DNA from: CAZBAF01 sp964490245
GTDB taxonomy: Bacteria; Patescibacteriota; Saccharimonadia; Saccharimonadales; JACDBH01
Assembly (NCBI GenBank): GCA_964490245.1
Contig: CAZBAF010000001.1
Location: 124,001 to 188,000 of the forward strand
Direction of reading: 5' to 3'
Length of the DNA stretch: 64,000 nt
The notes under the pieces were generated by a model that made no database searches, had not been told where the DNA came from, and was given only the letters and a program-made list of their open reading frames with translations. Both the position numbers and the translations under genes were made by a program. Every line of letters starts with the position of its first letter. Within the stretch, counting starts at the first letter, position 1. Below are positions 63,820 to 64,000 of this stretch, piece by piece.

Positions 63820-64000
63820 CGCAGCATGAAAGAAACGAGTTTGCGCCGACGTGAACTATCGCGCGACTTTTGCTCAAACCGGAGCCGCTTAAGATCGGCA
63901 GGAGTAGTCACGACAACCACCTCTGCCACGCCGACCGGTTGACCGCGATCCTCCCAGCGGGCTGACGCTACAACCGCCTGTTTAGCAAGCAGAACTTTAC
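63816..64000 (-). CDS. Hypothetical protein, partial (C-terminus only)
   Basis: A leftward frame open to the window edge ends at 63,816, overlapping the preceding stop. The visible 60 residues (KVLLAKQAVVASARWEDRGQ; VGVAEVVVVTTPADLKRLR; SSRRRKLVSFMLR) are basic and look folded, but I cannot assign a family from this fragment. Confidence 0.5.
   Translation of the reverse strand, partial: KVLLAKQAVVASARWEDRGQPVGVAEVVVVTTPADLKRLRFEQKSRDSSRRRKLVSFMLR

Overview
The window joins two very different regions. Bases 1 to about 32,477 are the right-hand part of an integrated tailed-phage genome (a siphovirus-like prophage with Mu-type head genes), and bases about 32,500-64,000 are chromosomal DNA of a small-genome bacterium. 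The host genes (split ribosomal operons for L33, L11 and L1, secE-nusG, a compact sigma-70 factor, an Rpf/LysM muralytic protein, a thymidylate kinase fused to two ThyX-like domains, a one-chain acetyl-CoA carboxyltransferase and a GH15-GH57-GT4 glycogen cluster) best fit Candidatus Saccharibacteria (TM7/CPR). This is inference from gene content, without marker phylogeny. TGA acts as a normal stop and tRNA-Trp(CCA) is present, so the code looks standard.

Prophage layout, left to right: a run of small early/middle genes with a clamp-like protein and a VRR-NUC nuclease (1-4,031); ParB-methyltransferase and terminase (4,114-7,508); portal-MuF fusion (7,592-9,787); protease with nested scaffold, decoration, capsid and connector genes (9,917-14,632); tail tube, frameshifted tail chaperone, tape measure and distal tail (15,261-21,901); a tail-fibre locus; holin/lysin genes (24,327-26,518); unknown virion-like genes (27,395-29,296); a winged-helix protein, a probable origin/operator region and a tyrosine recombinase next to a tRNA-Thr attachment site (32,400-32,477). 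Two leftward cargo genes (14,608-15,075 and 21,898-22,614) interrupt the late genes.

Two systems stand out in the prophage. First, a six-cassette shufflon-like tail-fibre switch: one expressed N-terminus (start 23,230) and six alternative C-termini, each beginning at a 19-bp site encoding IIVTRH. The sites alternate in orientation and the cassettes lie tail-to-tail in three pairs (23.4-24.2, 26.6-27.3 and 29.3-30.3 kb). Second, seven copies of a compact module, a TATAAT box followed about 10 bp later by an ACGCGG...CCGCGT hairpin and a T-tract, sit in front of nearly every late transcription unit; an eighth, divergent module lies at 30,347. They look like promoters whose transcripts begin with a terminator-like hairpin.

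Host layout: small membrane protein and rpmG (32.5-33.2 kb); leftward GT4-GH57-GH15 operon and zwf (33.4-39.4); dinB and small uncharacterised genes (39.4-42.5); a PaaX/Cas2-like regulator gene bounded by 30-bp perfect inverted repeats, followed by an NAD(P)H-flavin type oxidoreductase (42.7-43.9); rpf-like gene with a long leader (44.0-45.1); membrane and hydrolase genes, accDA fusion, tRNA-Trp (45.1-49.8); P-loop kinase, YgjP-type peptidase, histidine kinase and glycosyltransferase (50.1-54.3); secE-nusG, two small membrane proteins and a sigma factor (54.5-57.7); rplK and rplA with structured leaders (57.8-60.1); a frameshifted gene, dcd and the tmk-thyX-thyX fusion (60.1-63.8). Several host genes have a -10 box within about 15 bp of the start codon, suggesting leaderless mRNAs.
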